From Actinobacteria bacterium 21-64-8 (GTDB taxonomy: Bacteria; Actinomycetota; Acidimicrobiia; Acidimicrobiales; RAAP-2), in assembly GCA_002255315.1 (NCBI GenBank), contig NCBD01000025.1, positions 1 through 9,195 on the forward strand: 9,195 bases of DNA, given 5' to 3'. Both the position numbers and the translations under genes were made by a program. This document shows positions 1-6,646 of the stretch, in pieces (within the stretch, counting starts at the first letter, position 1; each line of letters begins with the position of its first letter). Below the pieces are notes generated by a model. The model did not search any database and was not told where the DNA came from. It was given only the letters and a program-made list of their open reading frames with translations.

Positions 1-189
1 TCTCGTGATCCCCACGACAAGCGCTCCACCCGGGTGCGCTTGAGCGCGAACGGACGGCGCGAACTTGATGGCATTCGTCAACGCAAGACGGAGTTTCTCG
101 AGCGTCGTCTCGCCGCACTGTCGCGCGGGGATCAAGCGCGCGCCCACGAACTCGTTGCGTTTCTTGAAGCCCTGTTGGAAGACGAGTGA
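1..189 (+). CDS. MarR-family transcriptional regulator, C-terminal fragment (5' end outside window)
   Basis: The window opens inside a reading frame (frame 1) that ends at TGA 187-189 and gives 62 residues. It begins with the wing of a winged-helix domain: DPHDKRSTRVRLSANGRREL at residues 4-23 is the classic MarR pattern, in which Asp and Arg of the wing contact the DNA minor groove. It continues into the long, charged C-terminal helices (about residues 24-60) that form the dimer interface in MarR proteins. The recognition helix and N-terminus lie outside the window. The stop codon overlaps the GTG start of the MFS exporter, so the two are almost certainly co-transcribed and translationally coupled. 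MarR repressors commonly control an adjacent efflux pump and are released by the pump's substrate. That role is inferred from context, and the ligand cannot be read from this fragment. Confidence 0.85.
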   Translation, partial: SRDPHDKRSTRVRLSANGRRELDGIRQRKTEFLERRLAALSRGDQARAHELVAFLEALLEDE

Positions 190-1430
190 ACGCCGTCGCG
201 ACCTTTAAGTCGCGCACCTTCGCGGCGCTGAAGGTCCGTAACTTTCGTCTGTACTTCGTGGGACAACTGATCTCCATTTCGGGTACCTGGATGCAGATGG
301 TGGCCCAGGGCTGGCTCGTGTTGCAACTGACCAACTCCTCGGTCGCCCTCGGCACCGCCGTCGCGTTGCAGTATCTTCCAACACTGCTCGCGGGTTCGTA
401 CGGGGGGCTGATTGCCGATCGTTATGACAAACGCCGCATTTTGTACTTCACCCAGTCGTCGGCCGGTGTGCTGGCGCTGCTGTTGGGCGTGCTCGTCTCG
501 TCGGGCCGCGTGAACCTCACGGCGGTCTACCTCATTGCGTCGGGGCTTGGGATTGTGAATCTCTTTGACACGCCGGCGCGCCAGGCTTTCGTCCAACAGA
601 TGGTCGGGCGCGATCTCATCGCCAACGCCGTCAGCCTCAACAGCGTCTTGATGAACTCGGGGCGTTTGGTGGGGCCCGCCATAGCGACGGGCGCCATTGC
701 CGCGCTCGGTACCGCTGCCTGCTTTTACGCCAACGCGGGCTCGTTCGTGGCGGTCTTGATCGCGTTGTGGATGATGCGCGCGTCAGAGTTCGTACCCATG
801 CGCGTGGTCGCGCGCGATAAGGGTCAGCTCCGCCTCGGACTGCGCTACGCGTTGGAAACGCCACTGTTGCGCGACGTGTTGATTGTGGTCACGGTGCTCG
901 GCACCTTCGCCTACAACTTCACCGTCACACTGCCGCTCTTGGCGCGCCTTACGTTTCACGAGCGCACCGCGACCCAGTACGGCCTCTTGATGGGTGCGAT
1001 GGGCCTGGGCGCCATCGTCGGTGGTCTGTACGTCGCGCACCGCTCGCGTCCCACCCTCAGCCTTCTCGCGGGTTTAGCGTTCGGATTCGGGGTGTTTATG
1101 AACTTGACGGCTTTCGCGCCGTCGATTCACCTGGCGCAGTTGGCGCTCATTCCGACCGGTGCTTTTTCCATTGCCATGATGTCCACGGCAAACGCGCTGT
1201 TGCAACTCAACTCCACGGAACACATGCGCGGACGAATCATGAGTCTCTACAGCATCGCTTTCCTCGGTACGACGCCCATTGGCGCGCCACTCATGGGCGT
1301 TGTCGCCGCTGCCTCGAACGCCCGTGTCGCGATCATGGTCGGGGCAGTACTCGCGCTGGTCACCGGGCTCTGGCTGACGTGGACCAAGCGCTCGACGCGA
1401 CAAGGTACGCCGCTGCTGCAGAACGTCTGA
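186..1430 (+). CDS. MFS transporter, probable drug/metabolite exporter
   Basis: A 414-residue integral membrane protein of the major facilitator superfamily, EntS/MFS_3-like, with about twelve hydrophobic segments and a short basic C-terminal tail. MFS motif A lies in the loop after TM2 at residues 73-85 (GGLIADRYDKRRI). Residues 128-135 (DTPARQAF) and 157-167 (NSGRLVGPAIA) are conserved blocks of the proton-driven exporter branch. The length is normal for the family. The GTG start at 186 is chosen because it overlaps the MarR stop (GTGA) and has a GGAAG Shine-Dalgarno-like sequence at 177-181; the first transmembrane segment then starts at about residue 20. It most likely exports small molecules across the cytoplasmic membrane by proton antiport under control of the upstream MarR protein. 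The substrate is unknown. Siderophore or antibiotic export would both fit. Confidence 0.9.
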   Translation: MNAVATFKSRTFAALKVRNFRLYFVGQLISISGTWMQMVAQGWLVLQLTNSSVALGTAVALQYLPTLLAGSYGGLIADRYDKRRILYFTQSSAGVLALLLGVLVSSGRVNLTAVYLIASGLGIVNLFDTPARQAFVQQMVGRDLIANAVSLNSVLMNSGRLVGPAIATGAIAALGTAACFYANAGSFVAVLIALWMMRASEFVPMRVVARDKGQLRLGLRYALETPLLRDVLIVVTVLGTFAYNFTVTLPLLARLTFHERTATQYGLLMGAMGLGAIVGGLYVAHRSRPTLSLLAGLAFGFGVFMNLTAFAPSIHLAQLALIPTGAFSIAMMSTANALLQLNSTEHMRGRIMSLYSIAFLGTTPIGAPLMGVVAAASNARVAIMVGAVLALVTGLWLTWTKRSTRQGTPLLQNV

Positions 1431-1472
1431 GGCGCGTCGACGACGCGAAGGCGAGCGAGTCGACCGTGTTAG

Positions 1473-1500
1473 GACAGTTCGAGAATCGTCTCGACTGGTC
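1473..1500. terminator. Possible bidirectional hairpin between convergent genes
   Basis: The 89-base gap between the MFS stop (1430) and the acyl-CoA dehydrogenase stop (1520) contains a perfect 6-bp inverted repeat with a four-base loop, TCGAGA-ATCG-TCTCGA, at 1479-1494. The stem extends by CAG (1475-1477) against CTG (1495-1497) across a one-base bulge at T1478. Its position between two converging genes suits a shared transcription terminator or mRNA 3'-end stabiliser. There is no run of T on either side, so it is not a canonical intrinsic terminator. Nothing else is recognisable in this gap. Confidence 0.4.
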
Positions 1501-1519
1501 TACTCACCACGAGGGAGGC

Positions 1520-2752
1520 TTAGGCGAGCGACGGCTTGGGCTCTTTTGGCAGCCCGAGGGCGCGCTCGCCAATGATGTTGCGTTGAATCTCTGCCGTTCC
1601 ACCCCAAATGGTTTCGGAGCGCGAGAAGAAGAACGACGCTTGCAACTCGGAGACCGGATAGTCGGCGCGGCCTCGACGCATGCCCGCGAGCGCTCCTTCT
1701 TCTGGTCCTTTACCGGTGAGGATCTGTGCTTCCATGCCCAGCACGTCGAGGGCGAGTTCCATGGTGTCACGGTGCGTTTCGGACCAGAACATCTTGTTGC
1801 ACGCGCCCAGTAGCGCCGCATTATGGGTGTTGTTGATGGCGTCGGTCAGGGATCGGTAGCCGTTGATCTCCATGATTTTGACCTTTTGCCAGCTCTTGAC
1901 GAGCGCGTCACGAATCAGACGGTCGTCGTTCTTGTGCAGACGCTTCGCCTCGGCGACAATGGTCTCCCACTCCTTTAAGAACCGTCGATAGCCCGTCGTC
2001 GAAGAGGACCCGCGCTCAAAACCGAGCGTGGTCATGGCGACCTTCCAGCCATTATTGACCCCACCGACCACGTTGTCCTTCGGGCAGCGCGCGTTGGTAA
2101 AGAAGACTTCGTTGAACTCCGCCGACCCGTCAACCTGGGTAATGGGGCGAACGTCGACACCCTCTTGGTGCATGGGCACGAGTAAGTAGCTAATGCCCGC
2201 GTGCTGGGGGGCGTCGGGATCCGTGCGCGTCATCAAAAAGACGTAGTCCGCGTGCTGGGCCTGGGTGGTCCAGACCTTTTGACCGTTAATAACCCATTCG
2301 TCACCGTCGAGCACCGCCGTCGTCTTCAAACTCGCGAGGTCCGAACCAGAATTTGGCTCGGAGAAGCCTTGGCACCAGGCGATGGTGCCCTGAAGAATTC
2401 CGGGAATGAACTCCTTTTTCTGCGCTTCGGTTCCCCACTGCAAAATCGTCGGACCGACGAGCGTGTCACCAAAGAAGTCGGCGCGCATGGGCGCACCCGC
2501 CTTGGCGAACTCTTCATTTAAGACGACTTGCTCCATGAGCGATAGTCCCTTGCCGCCGTACTCCGTCGGCCAACCCGCGCAGATCCATCCTCCCGCAAAG
2601 AGCTTTTCGGTCCAGGTTTCGTTGAAGTGCTTGCGCTCGTCGGCGCTCAGGCTAAAGCCTTCATCAAACCAACCTTCGGGCAGGTTTTCCTTCAGCCAGT
2701 TGCGAATGTCGGCACGAAACGCTTCGGCCTCGGTGGGGTAGTTCAGATCCAT
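1520..2752 (-). CDS. Acyl-CoA dehydrogenase (FadE-type)
   Basis: A 410-residue FAD-dependent acyl-CoA dehydrogenase, which oxidises an acyl-CoA to the trans-2-enoyl-CoA in fatty-acid or related beta-oxidation. Numbering is from the ATG at 2752. The N-terminal helical domain covers about 1-120. The FAD/substrate signature is at 125-140 (AWCQGFSEPNSGSDLA), followed by the beta-domain motif WVINGQKVWTTQA (153-165). The C-terminal helical bundle ends in IWGGTAEIQRNIIGERALGL (382-401). The MCAD-type catalytic Glu of this last motif is Gly here (WGGT instead of YEGT). A Glu at about 246 (LGFERG) sits where the isovaleryl- and long-chain enzymes keep their base, so activity is expected. This pattern is common in mycobacterial FadE proteins. 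A TTG start at 2758 would add two residues; the ATG is preferred because it begins the usual MDLNYP N-terminus and lies next to a plausible -10 element. Chain-length or steroid specificity cannot be told from sequence alone. Confidence 0.92.
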   Translation of the reverse strand: MDLNYPTEAEAFRADIRNWLKENLPEGWFDEGFSLSADERKHFNETWTEKLFAGGWICAGWPTEYGGKGLSLMEQVVLNEEFAKAGAPMRADFFGDTLVGPTILQWGTEAQKKEFIPGILQGTIAWCQGFSEPNSGSDLASLKTTAVLDGDEWVINGQKVWTTQAQHADYVFLMTRTDPDAPQHAGISYLLVPMHQEGVDVRPITQVDGSAEFNEVFFTNARCPKDNVVGGVNNGWKVAMTTLGFERGSSSTTGYRRFLKEWETIVAEAKRLHKNDDRLIRDALVKSWQKVKIMEINGYRSLTDAINNTHNAALLGACNKMFWSETHRDTMELALDVLGMEAQILTGKGPEEGALAGMRRGRADYPVSELQASFFFSRSETIWGGTAEIQRNIIGERALGLPKEPKPSLA

Positions 2753-2851
2753 ATCCAAGCAGCGTAGTCACTGGTCACACGGGCCCGCGGCGGCATTTGT
2801 GCGCTTCGGTGTCATCGGGGAGAATGGGGAACTCCCACTGAAAGTCGGTTC
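2753..2851. promoter_or_regulatory. Divergent intergenic promoter region
   Basis: The 99 bases between the divergent acyl-CoA dehydrogenase and glycosyltransferase genes must carry both promoters. On the minus strand, TACGCT (2766-2761) fits the actinobacterial -10 pattern TAnnnT and lies eight bases before the ATG at 2752, which predicts an almost leaderless mRNA; no good -35 is seen. For the plus strand I see no convincing -10. An imperfect palindrome, TGGGG-AAC-TCCCA (2825-2837), lies 15-27 bases before the GTG at 2852 and could be an operator, but the match is short and includes one G-T mismatch. No clear ribosome binding site precedes either gene. Confidence 0.3.
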
Positions 2852-4222
2852 GTGTCCCGCTCCCTCCGCCAGACCATCGCCGAGACGAAGGCCTCCGCCG
2901 CGCGCTCTATGGCCATCGCGCTCCCGGCCCACGTGGCCCCACGCGCGCCGGCGCCGGGCGGGCATCGGATTGCCTTTCTCATTTACCGTGGCAATCCACG
3001 CTGCGGTGGGCAGGGCGTCTACACGCGCCACCTCACGCGCGAACTCGTCAACCTCGGCCACTGCGTTGAGGTCTTCGCCGGACCTCCGTGGCCCGAGCTC
3101 GACGAGGGCGTGGGCTTTACCCCGGTACGCGCCCTCGACCTCTACCGCGACCCCGACCCCTTTCGCATTCCCGCACCCCGTGAGTTCACGTCTCTCGCCG
3201 ACGTGAGCGAGTTCGCAGTCATGTTGGCGGCCGGATTTGGCGAACCGCTCGCGTATTCGATGCGCATCGCCAAGCTGTTGCGCCATCGCCGTAGCGACTT
3301 TGACATTATTCACGACAATCAGTGTCTCGGTACGGGCATCTTGAAATTGCACCGCTGGGGTTGGCCGCTACTCGAAACCTTGCACCACCCCATTACCGTC
3401 GATCGCTCCATCGCGCTCGATCACGCCGAGACTGCGTGGCGGCGCTTTACGACCAGGCGGTGGTTCGGTTTTTTGCGCATGCAGGTGCGCGTGGCCCGTC
3501 AACTGCCCGCGGTGTTGACCGTGTCGCATAACTCCAAAGCCGACATCAACGCGCAGATGCACGTGCCGCTCGAACGGCTCACGGTCGTGCCCGTCGGAGT
3601 CGATCACACCGTGTTTCGCCCCTACGACGACGTGGTGAAACGGCCCGGACGCTTGATGGTCACCTCAAGTAGTGACGTGCCCATGAAGGGTCTCGTTCCT
3701 CTGCTCGAAGCCATTGCCAAACTGCGCACCGAACGCGACCTCGAACTCGTCGTCATTGGTCAACCCAAGGCGAAGGGACGAGTCGCCAAGACCATTGAGC
3801 GCCTGGGTCTGTCCGACATCGTGACGACGATTTCGGGCGTGAGCGACGAAGACCTCGCTCGTCTCTACGGTGAGGCCGAAGTCGCGATCGTACCCAGTCT
3901 CTACGAGGGCTTTTCCCTGCCCGCGATTGAAGCGATGAGTTGTTCGGTGCCGGTCGTGGCGACGACGGGCGGCGCGCTGCCCGAGGTGGTGGGCGAAAGC
4001 GGCGAGACGGGACTACTCGTCGAACCCAATAACGCCGAAGCGTTAGTGAGCGCCATTCGCCAGCTCCTCGACGACGCCACACTGCGCGCACGACTCGGCG
4101 CCGCCGGACGCCAACGGGTCATGGAGCGCTTCACCTGGCAGGTCACCGCGCGCGGCACCGCCGCTTGTTACGACGCCATCTTGCGTCACGAGCCCCTGCC
4201 CGCGGCGATGCGGTTCGACTGA
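2852..4222 (+). CDS. GT4-family glycosyltransferase (candidate ManT-like mannosyltransferase)
   Basis: A 456-residue GT-B-fold retaining glycosyltransferase of family GT4, cytosolic with no signal peptide or TM segment. The first beta-strand (HRIAFLIYRG, 38-47) is followed by the glycine-rich acceptor/donor loop CGGQGVYTRHL (51-61). A TLHHP block (177-181) and VPVGVDHTVFRP (246-257) mark the domain linker. The C-terminal nucleotide-sugar domain carries SSSDVPMKG (272-280) and the EX7E motif E352-GFSLPAI-E360, which grips the donor ribose and sugar. The GTG at 2852 gives 37 residues before the first strand; the ATG at 2909 (residue 20) is a reasonable alternative, and neither has a clear ribosome binding site. 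The next methyltransferase starts on the stop codon (TGATG), so the two are coupled. Donor and acceptor are not readable. The neighbours suggest elongation of a methylated oligosaccharide, as by the alpha-1,4-mannosyltransferase ManT of mycobacterial MMP synthesis; this is inference. Confidence 0.88.
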   Translation: MSRSLRQTIAETKASAARSMAIALPAHVAPRAPAPGGHRIAFLIYRGNPRCGGQGVYTRHLTRELVNLGHCVEVFAGPPWPELDEGVGFTPVRALDLYRDPDPFRIPAPREFTSLADVSEFAVMLAAGFGEPLAYSMRIAKLLRHRRSDFDIIHDNQCLGTGILKLHRWGWPLLETLHHPITVDRSIALDHAETAWRRFTTRRWFGFLRMQVRVARQLPAVLTVSHNSKADINAQMHVPLERLTVVPVGVDHTVFRPYDDVVKRPGRLMVTSSSDVPMKGLVPLLEAIAKLRTERDLELVVIGQPKAKGRVAKTIERLGLSDIVTTISGVSDEDLARLYGEAEVAIVPSLYEGFSLPAIEAMSCSVPVVATTGGALPEVVGESGETGLLVEPNNAEALVSAIRQLLDDATLRARLGAAGRQRVMERFTWQVTARGTAACYDAILRHEPLPAAMRFD

Positions 4223-4938
4223 TGCTGACGGCGAACTACGAGAAATTGGGCCTGCGCGCGGGCGAGCGTGTCTTAGACCTAGGTTGTGGCTTCGGACGCC
4301 ACGCCTTTGAAGCCGCGCGTCGCGGCGCGAAGGTCGTCGCGCTCGACGCGGGACGCGACGAAGTTGCCGGCGTCGTCGCGACGTTCGTCGCGATGGCCGA
4401 GGCGGGCGAACTCTTACCGGCCACGACGCACGCGGCCGCGGTCCAAGGTGACGCGCTCGCGCTGCCCTTTGACGAGGGGACTTTTGACCGCGTGATCTGT
4501 TCGGAGGTGCTCGAACACATCCCCGACGACGTCGCGGCGATGCGCGAACTCGCGCGAGTCTTGCGCCCCGGGGGCACGATGGCCATTACCGTGCCACGCT
4601 TTGGTCCCGAGCTCGTGAACTGGGCGCTGTCGGACGAGTATCACAACGTGCCCGGCGGGCACGTGCGCATCTATCGGCGTTCCGTGCTCGAGTCGCGACT
4701 TCGCTCGACCGGACTCGTCGTGACCGGACACCACTACGCCCACGGACTGCACAGTCCCTACTGGTGGCTCAAATGCTTCGTCGGCACAACCAACGACGAG
4801 CATCGTCTCGTGAAGCTCTACCACCGGTTCTTAGTCTGGGACATTATGAAAAAACCCCCGCTCACGCGCGGGCTCGAGCGCGTGCTCGCGCCGCTCATGG
4901 GCAAGTCGATCATTGTCTATCTCGCCAAGCCCGCGTGA
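4222..4938 (+). CDS. Class I SAM-dependent methyltransferase (Methyltransf_11 type; possible sugar O-methyltransferase)
   Basis: A 238-residue Rossmann-fold methyltransferase. Motif I is at 17-25 (VLDLGCGFG), and the acidic residue that binds the SAM ribose is D42 in VVALDAG. The adenine-side motif GDALALPF is at 76-83, then FDRVICSEVLEHI (88-100) and the post-motif LRPGGTMAITVPRFG (114-128). The C-terminal third (from about 140) is rich in His, Tyr and Trp and probably forms the acceptor pocket. The frame extends upstream, but the ATG at 4222 is chosen because it shares one base with the glycosyltransferase stop (TGATG) and leaves a normal N-terminus. No Shine-Dalgarno sequence is present, which fits translational coupling. 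The acceptor is unknown. Sitting between a GT4 transferase and a toroid protein, it most likely methylates a sugar hydroxyl of the same glycan, a role comparable to MeT3 in MMP synthesis. Methylation of a lipid or quinone precursor is the main alternative. Confidence 0.88.
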   Translation: MLTANYEKLGLRAGERVLDLGCGFGRHAFEAARRGAKVVALDAGRDEVAGVVATFVAMAEAGELLPATTHAAAVQGDALALPFDEGTFDRVICSEVLEHIPDDVAAMRELARVLRPGGTMAITVPRFGPELVNWALSDEYHNVPGGHVRIYRRSVLESRLRSTGLVVTGHHYAHGLHSPYWWLKCFVGTTNDEHRLVKLYHRFLVWDIMKKPPLTRGLERVLAPLMGKSIIVYLAKPA

Positions 4939-6014
4939 CACTCTCGACGCACCTCGGCGCGGGCGTGCCCGACGTGCTCAGCGGCGCCGAAATCGCTGAG
5001 AGCGCTCGCTACCTCGCGGCTCTCCAACGTCCGAACGGCATGATTCCCTGGTTCACGGGCGGGCACTGCGATCCGTGGAATCACGTTGAAGTCGCGATGG
5101 CACTCACGATCACCGGCCACCTCGACGAGGCGCGCGCCGCCTATCGCTGGCTCGCGCGCACTCAACTCGGTGACGGCAGTTGGTTTAATTACTATCTCGC
5201 CGACCGGATTAAGGACCAGCGACTCGACACCAACGTGTGCGCCTACGTGGCGACCGGGCTCTATCACTTTTTACTCGTCACTGGAGACGTCGATTTCGTA
5301 GCGGAGCTGTGGTCGACGCTGGACGCGGCCATTGAGTTCGTCCTTCGTTGGCAGCTCGACGACGGCACGGTGCGCTGGTCGCTCGACGCGCTCGGTCGGC
5401 CCGAGTCCTACGCGCTGTTGACGGGATCGTCGTCGATCTATCACTCGCTGCGCTGCGCGGTGGCGCTCGGGGAGCGACTCGGCTACGCGCGCGCGCACTG
5501 GGAGTGGGCCGCGGGACGCCTCGGTCACGCCGTCGCTCGCCACCCGGGCGCGTTCGCGCCGAAGAACGAGTTCGCGATGGACTGGTACTACCCAGTCTTT
5601 TCGGGGGCGCTGCGTGGCGAGGAGGCCCTTCGTCGTCTGGACGAAGGGTGGGACCGTCACGTGATGGAGGGCCTCGGGGTGCGTTGCGTGTCGACGAACG
5701 ACTGGGTCACCGCCGCCGAGAGCGCGGAGTGCGTCTTGGCCCTCGACGCCATCGGTGAAACGACGCGCGCGCTCGAACTCTTTTCGTGCACTCGTCGTCA
5801 CCGTCGTCGCGACGGGGCGTACTGGACCGGACTCGTCTACCCCGAGCACGTGACCTTTCCCGCGCTCGAGACCTCGTCGTATACGGCGGCGGTGGTGTTG
5901 CTCGCCGCCGACGCACTCTCGTCGGCTTCGCCGGCCGCGGGCCTCTTTCGCCACGAGTTTCTCGCGCCCGCGCCCGAAGTACTCGAACCGGGCTGCGCGC
6001 TCGCCGAGCGTTAG
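4935..6014 (+). CDS. Alpha/alpha-toroid protein ('prenyltransferase'-like; candidate glycan hydrolase)
   Basis: A 359-residue soluble protein built from helical hairpins. Four QW-like repeats are visible, each ending a helix with Q/H, then G four or five residues on and an aromatic soon after: Q31-G35-W39, Q77-G81-W83, Q140-G144-W148 and H289-G294-W297. Repeats of this sort mark alpha/alpha toroids such as terpene cyclases, protein prenyltransferases and (alpha/alpha)6 glycosidases. The DxDD motif of class II terpene cyclases is absent. Acidic and aromatic clusters that could line a sugar-binding cleft are CDPWNHVE (45-52), NEFAMDWYYP (211-220), STNDWVTAAESAE (253-265) and YPEH (302-305). The GTG at 4935 overlaps the methyltransferase stop (GTGA); in-frame sequence upstream is Arg/Ala-rich out-of-frame translation of that gene. 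The genetic context suggests action on the glycan made by the GT4 enzyme, as the endomannosidase MmpH does in mycobacterial MMP recycling. Fold confidence is good; the reaction is inferred. The 3' end overlaps the opposite-strand methyltransferase by four bases. Confidence 0.82.
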   Translation: MTLSTHLGAGVPDVLSGAEIAESARYLAALQRPNGMIPWFTGGHCDPWNHVEVAMALTITGHLDEARAAYRWLARTQLGDGSWFNYYLADRIKDQRLDTNVCAYVATGLYHFLLVTGDVDFVAELWSTLDAAIEFVLRWQLDDGTVRWSLDALGRPESYALLTGSSSIYHSLRCAVALGERLGYARAHWEWAAGRLGHAVARHPGAFAPKNEFAMDWYYPVFSGALRGEEALRRLDEGWDRHVMEGLGVRCVSTNDWVTAAESAECVLALDAIGETTRALELFSCTRRHRRRDGAYWTGLVYPEHVTFPALETSSYTAAVVLLAADALSSASPAAGLFRHEFLAPAPEVLEPGCALAER

Positions 6015-6646
6015 CGCACCCTGGTGAGTGCGCGCAGGGAGCCTTCGTGGGCGTGCTCGACGAATTGGCCACTCGCGAGTGCGGCGAGGAAGATTTCGTA
6101 AGGTGGGCGTCCACCCTCACTGGGGTCCTCGAAGACGTCGTGGATGAGCAGCGTGCCGCCGAGGGATACCTTGGGCGTCCAGTTCTCGAAGTCGCGCCAC
6201 GCAACGTCGTGGGCGTGACCTCCGTCGATGAAGAGCAGGTCAAGGGATTGATCGAAGTGCGTCGCCACGACTTCGCTATGACCCACGAGGGCGACGACGG
6301 TTCGCTCGAGCTCGGCTTGGGCGATGGTGCGTTGGAAGAAGGGCAAGGTGTTTAAGCGATCATCGTGCGGGTCAACGAGTGACTCGTCGAAGTACTCCCA
6401 GCCGCGCTGATTCTCTTCGGACCCGTGGTGGTGGTCGAGGCTGAACAGTACGCACGCACTCGTTTCCGCCGCGGCGCCGAGGTAGACGCTCGATTTCCCA
6501 CACCACGAACCGACCTCGAGCCACGTACTGGCGGGGCGCTCGCGCGCCACGCGTCGCGCCTCGTCGTAGAGCGCGAGACCTTCGGCGCGTGGCATGAAGC
6601 CGCGCACGGTGTCGGCGAAGGCAAGGAGTGACGAAGCGCGGCTCAC
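6011..6646 (-). CDS. Class I SAM-dependent methyltransferase (CmcI/Methyltransf_24 type; candidate MeT1-like)
   Basis: A 211-residue methyltransferase of a different subfamily from the one at 4222. Motif I is LEVGSWCGKSSVYLG (43-57). The segment FSLDHHHGSEENQRGWEYFD (68-87) follows strand 2, and FIDGGHAHDVAWRDFENW (139-156) then LGGTLLIHDVFEDP (162-175) cover strands 4 and 5. Asp141, His144, His169 and Asp170 sit where related CmcI/TylF-type enzymes hold a divalent metal beside the acceptor hydroxyl, so a Mg2+-dependent sugar O-methyltransferase is likely. The GTG at 6646 overlaps the GDT1 stop (GTGA), making this the last gene of the minus-strand operon. Its stop overlaps the toroid gene's stop (TTAG, 6011-6014). 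I recall a similar DHH-GSEENQ-GW segment in actinobacterial relatives found beside GT4 and toroid genes, and MeT1, the 1-O-methyltransferase that caps MMP precursors, is the closest functional candidate. That link needs an alignment. Confidence 0.85.
   Translation of the reverse strand: MSRASSLLAFADTVRGFMPRAEGLALYDEARRVARERPASTWLEVGSWCGKSSVYLGAAAETSACVLFSLDHHHGSEENQRGWEYFDESLVDPHDDRLNTLPFFQRTIAQAELERTVVALVGHSEVVATHFDQSLDLLFIDGGHAHDVAWRDFENWTPKVSLGGTLLIHDVFEDPSEGGRPPYEIFLAALASGQFVEHAHEGSLRALTRVR

Noticed and set aside
1379..1813. 144-residue plus-strand frame spanning the gap after the MFS gene
   Set aside because: Most of it is antisense to the conserved C-terminus of the acyl-CoA dehydrogenase, and no start signal or domain is seen.
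2767..2778. Short direct repeat GTCAC-TG-GTCAC near the acyl-CoA dehydrogenase start
   Set aside because: Five-base repeats occur often by chance, and this one shows no dyad symmetry expected of an operator.
2768..3352. 194-residue open frame on the minus strand opposite the GT4 gene
   Set aside because: It lies antisense to a clear GT4 coding region, shows no recognisable domain and has the skewed composition of a shadow frame in high-GC DNA.
4165..4221. N-terminal extension of the first methyltransferase (19 extra residues)
   Set aside because: It lies inside the GT4 coding end. The ATG at 4222 in TGATG gives the usual short lead-in before motif I.
4764..4934. N-terminal extension of the toroid frame (57 extra residues)
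   Set aside because: It is an out-of-frame reading of the methyltransferase with an alternating Ala-Arg run. The GTG at 4935 overlapping the stop is the natural start.
5484..5498. Alternating CG run that could adopt Z-DNA
   Set aside because: It encodes an ordinary Tyr-Ala-Arg-Ala stretch of the toroid protein, and CG alternation is frequent in this GC-rich region.
5271..5954. 227-residue Arg-rich open frame opposite the toroid gene
   Set aside because: The composition is dominated by Arg, Gly, Ala and Val with no motif. The plus-strand frame has clear repeats and operon coupling, so this is an antisense shadow.
5786..6355. 189-residue plus-strand frame running across the toroid/methyltransferase convergence
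   Set aside because: It overlaps two well-supported genes, begins with an Arg-rich low-complexity stretch and has no family features.
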